This document shows positions 63,104 through 64,000 of a stretch of DNA of 64,000 bases, one piece after another; the first letter of the stretch is position 1, and the number at the start of each line of letters is the position of its first letter. Below the pieces are notes generated by a model. It was given only the letters and a program-made list of their open reading frames with translations. It searched no databases and had not been told where the DNA came from. The stretch comes from Dawidia cretensis (GTDB lineage: Bacteria; Bacteroidota; Bacteroidia; Cytophagales; Cyclobacteriaceae), in contig NZ_JAHESE010000023.1 of assembly GCF_018598175.1 (NCBI RefSeq), forward strand, positions 58,244 to 122,243, in the 5' to 3' direction. Both the position numbers and the translations under genes were made by a program.

Positions 63104-63373
63104 TTAAGAAAACATGTGATGCAGGAATATCATGGGTAACAACAACAGCAGGACATAGGCTGCCTCGAGGTACCAAAGTTTTCGGGGATTCTCCCAGAAG
63201 ACGTTATAAAGTATGAGCGCATAGACATTATAGACGAACAGGAAGATGAGAGACGCTATCCCGAACGCTCCCAGGGCGTCGCTGTTCTCATCAAAAAGAA
63301 TAATACGGGCGAGCATGAACAAGATCGCTGCGTTTATAAGGACGATGGATATTCTTCTAAAGGCTTCAAACAT
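63104..63373 (-). CDS. Small membrane protein of unknown function
   Basis: 89 residues from ATG 63373 (MFEAFRRISIVLINAAILFML). A TTG at 63454 would add 27 residues that read through the AT-rich regulatory region, so the ATG is preferred. Three hydrophobic helices are visible: about 8-22, 35-58 (ALGAFGIASLIFLFVYNVYALIL) and 68-85 (LWYLEAAYVLLLLLPMIFL). No catalytic motif is seen. It starts in front of an AT-rich region with a 10-bp direct repeat, and is followed by the flavin monooxygenase gene 63 bp further on the same strand; the two may be cotranscribed. Confidence 0.6.
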   Translation of the reverse strand: MFEAFRRISIVLINAAILFMLARIILFDENSDALGAFGIASLIFLFVYNVYALILYNVFWENPRKLWYLEAAYVLLLLLPMIFLHHMFS

Positions 63374-63447
63374 AGTAGTTTTAGTTCCATTGGATATACC
63401 CGAAAAATCCGGTATAGAGTCTATCAAATGTCGATATATAGAATAGA

Positions 63448-63479
63448 TATCCAATAGTTAATTAAATTTTATCCAATAG
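63448..63479. repeat. Direct repeat TATCCAATAG in the gap before divergent genes
   Basis: TATCCAATAG occurs at 63448-63457 and 63470-63479, 22 bp apart, which is about two helical turns, inside strongly AT-rich DNA between the divergent genes at 63373 and 63653. This is the pattern of a dimeric regulator site. The regulator is unknown. Confidence 0.4.
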
Positions 63480-63652
63480 ATATTCAAATATTATATAGGT
63501 ATTGAACATCTCCTAATGAAAATCTTTTCCTTAAAATTTAATTTATTCAATTGATTGACAGTCGCCCCCCCTTTCCGTACATTCGATTCAGACACCGTTA
63601 CTATTTTGACCGTTGTCGAAAAAACCTCTCGTTACTTAAAAACCAATCGATT

Positions 63653-64000
63653 ATGCCCTTTCTCGAAGGACCATTTGCCTTTACCGGCAAGTTTGACATG
63701 TTTAGCGCCTATCGCATGCGTGGAATCGACAGGATTGTCGTTCGTCGCAAGGGCGGGCCCAGCGCCGATAAAGTAAAAACAAGCCCCAGTTTTAAAAACA
63801 CACGTCGTACCATGTCGGAGTTTGGCGGTTGCTCGCGCCACGGCAGTTATGTACGGATGGCAATGCTTCAAATCCGGCATCTGTCAGACTATAACTTCGG
63901 CAGTGACATAAACAGTATCATGCGCCAGGTACAACTGCGCGACGGCACCGGCGAATGGGGCCGTCGTCGTATTACGCTCTCCGAACATACGCGCCTGCTC
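63653..64000 (+). CDS. Conserved Bacteroidota protein of unknown function, N-terminal part
   Basis: 116 codons from ATG 63653; the gene runs off the right edge. The opening MPFLEGPFAFTGKFDMFSAYRMRG, then DRIVVRRKGGPS and NTRRTMSEFGGCSRHGSYV, is a conserved Bacteroidota start that I know only as a hypothetical family; the proteins are basic and have no signal peptide. The stretch QLRDGTGEWGRRRITLSEH also fits. A role with mobile or repeat-associated DNA has not been shown. No start alternative is better, and no other gene overlaps it. Confidence 0.65.
   Translation, partial: MPFLEGPFAFTGKFDMFSAYRMRGIDRIVVRRKGGPSADKVKTSPSFKNTRRTMSEFGGCSRHGSYVRMAMLQIRHLSDYNFGSDINSIMRQVQLRDGTGEWGRRRITLSEHTRLL

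Overview
The window comes from a Bacteroidota chromosome, most likely a Cytophagales-type soil or freshwater bacterium (Chryseolinea/Ohtaekwangia-like; this is an inference from gene families, not a search). Pointers are the large Bacteroidota-type RHS and SBBP proteins, SprB-like repeats, TPR-fused histidine kinases, short cytoplasmic anti-sigma-like proteins beside ECF sigma factors, and a poly-HAMP hybrid kinase. I saw no rRNA, tRNA, CRISPR array or transposase.

Left third (1-24.6 kb): signalling and housekeeping. At the left edge is the end of an operon for an Mks/Wadjet-type condensin (kleisin, MukE-like, start of the SMC ATPase). Then come a TPR histidine kinase, an ECF sigma/anti-sigma-like/ClpP/receiver run, a GAF-PAS-PAS membrane sensor without output domain, a thioredoxin-like protein, DNA polymerase IV, an ArsR regulator, and a second ECF sigma factor whose partner is an anti-sigma-like membrane protein fused to a trypsin-like protease. 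This sigma gene and a small lipoprotein gene are separated by two mirror-image promoter-like sequences. A 2146-residue hybrid kinase with 11 tandem 92-residue HAMP-type repeats (exactly 276 bp each) and a following receiver-kinase gene close this part.

Middle and right (24.6-61.5 kb): 37 kb with every gene on the minus strand. It reads as a type II secretion-like locus in two blocks. The upstream block (61.5-53.2 kb) has a major pseudopilin, a methylase-less prepilin peptidase, the GspE ATPase, the secretin, GspL/PilN- and GspM/PilO-like proteins, a GspC/PilP-like protein, two lipoproteins and an OmpH/Skp-like protein. The downstream block (29.9-25.7 kb) has a MORN-repeat protein, GspK-, GspI- and GspJ-like pseudopilins and GspF. 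Between the blocks are 23 kb of very large exported proteins: a three-module SprB-repeat protein, a 1671-residue SpvB/TcB-like protein, a 1250-residue SBBP-propeller protein, a LolA-like protein and a 3337-residue LamG/propeller/RHS protein ending in an unrecognised C-terminal domain, followed directly by two small AT-rich genes in the position of immunity genes. The layout suggests a secreted polymorphic-toxin (Tc-like B/C cocoon) system embedded in, and perhaps served by, a T2SS. The link is inferred from position only.

Right end (61.5-64 kb): a luciferase-like flavin monooxygenase with a frameshift near its C terminus, a small membrane protein, and the start of a conserved Bacteroidota protein of unknown function that runs off the window.
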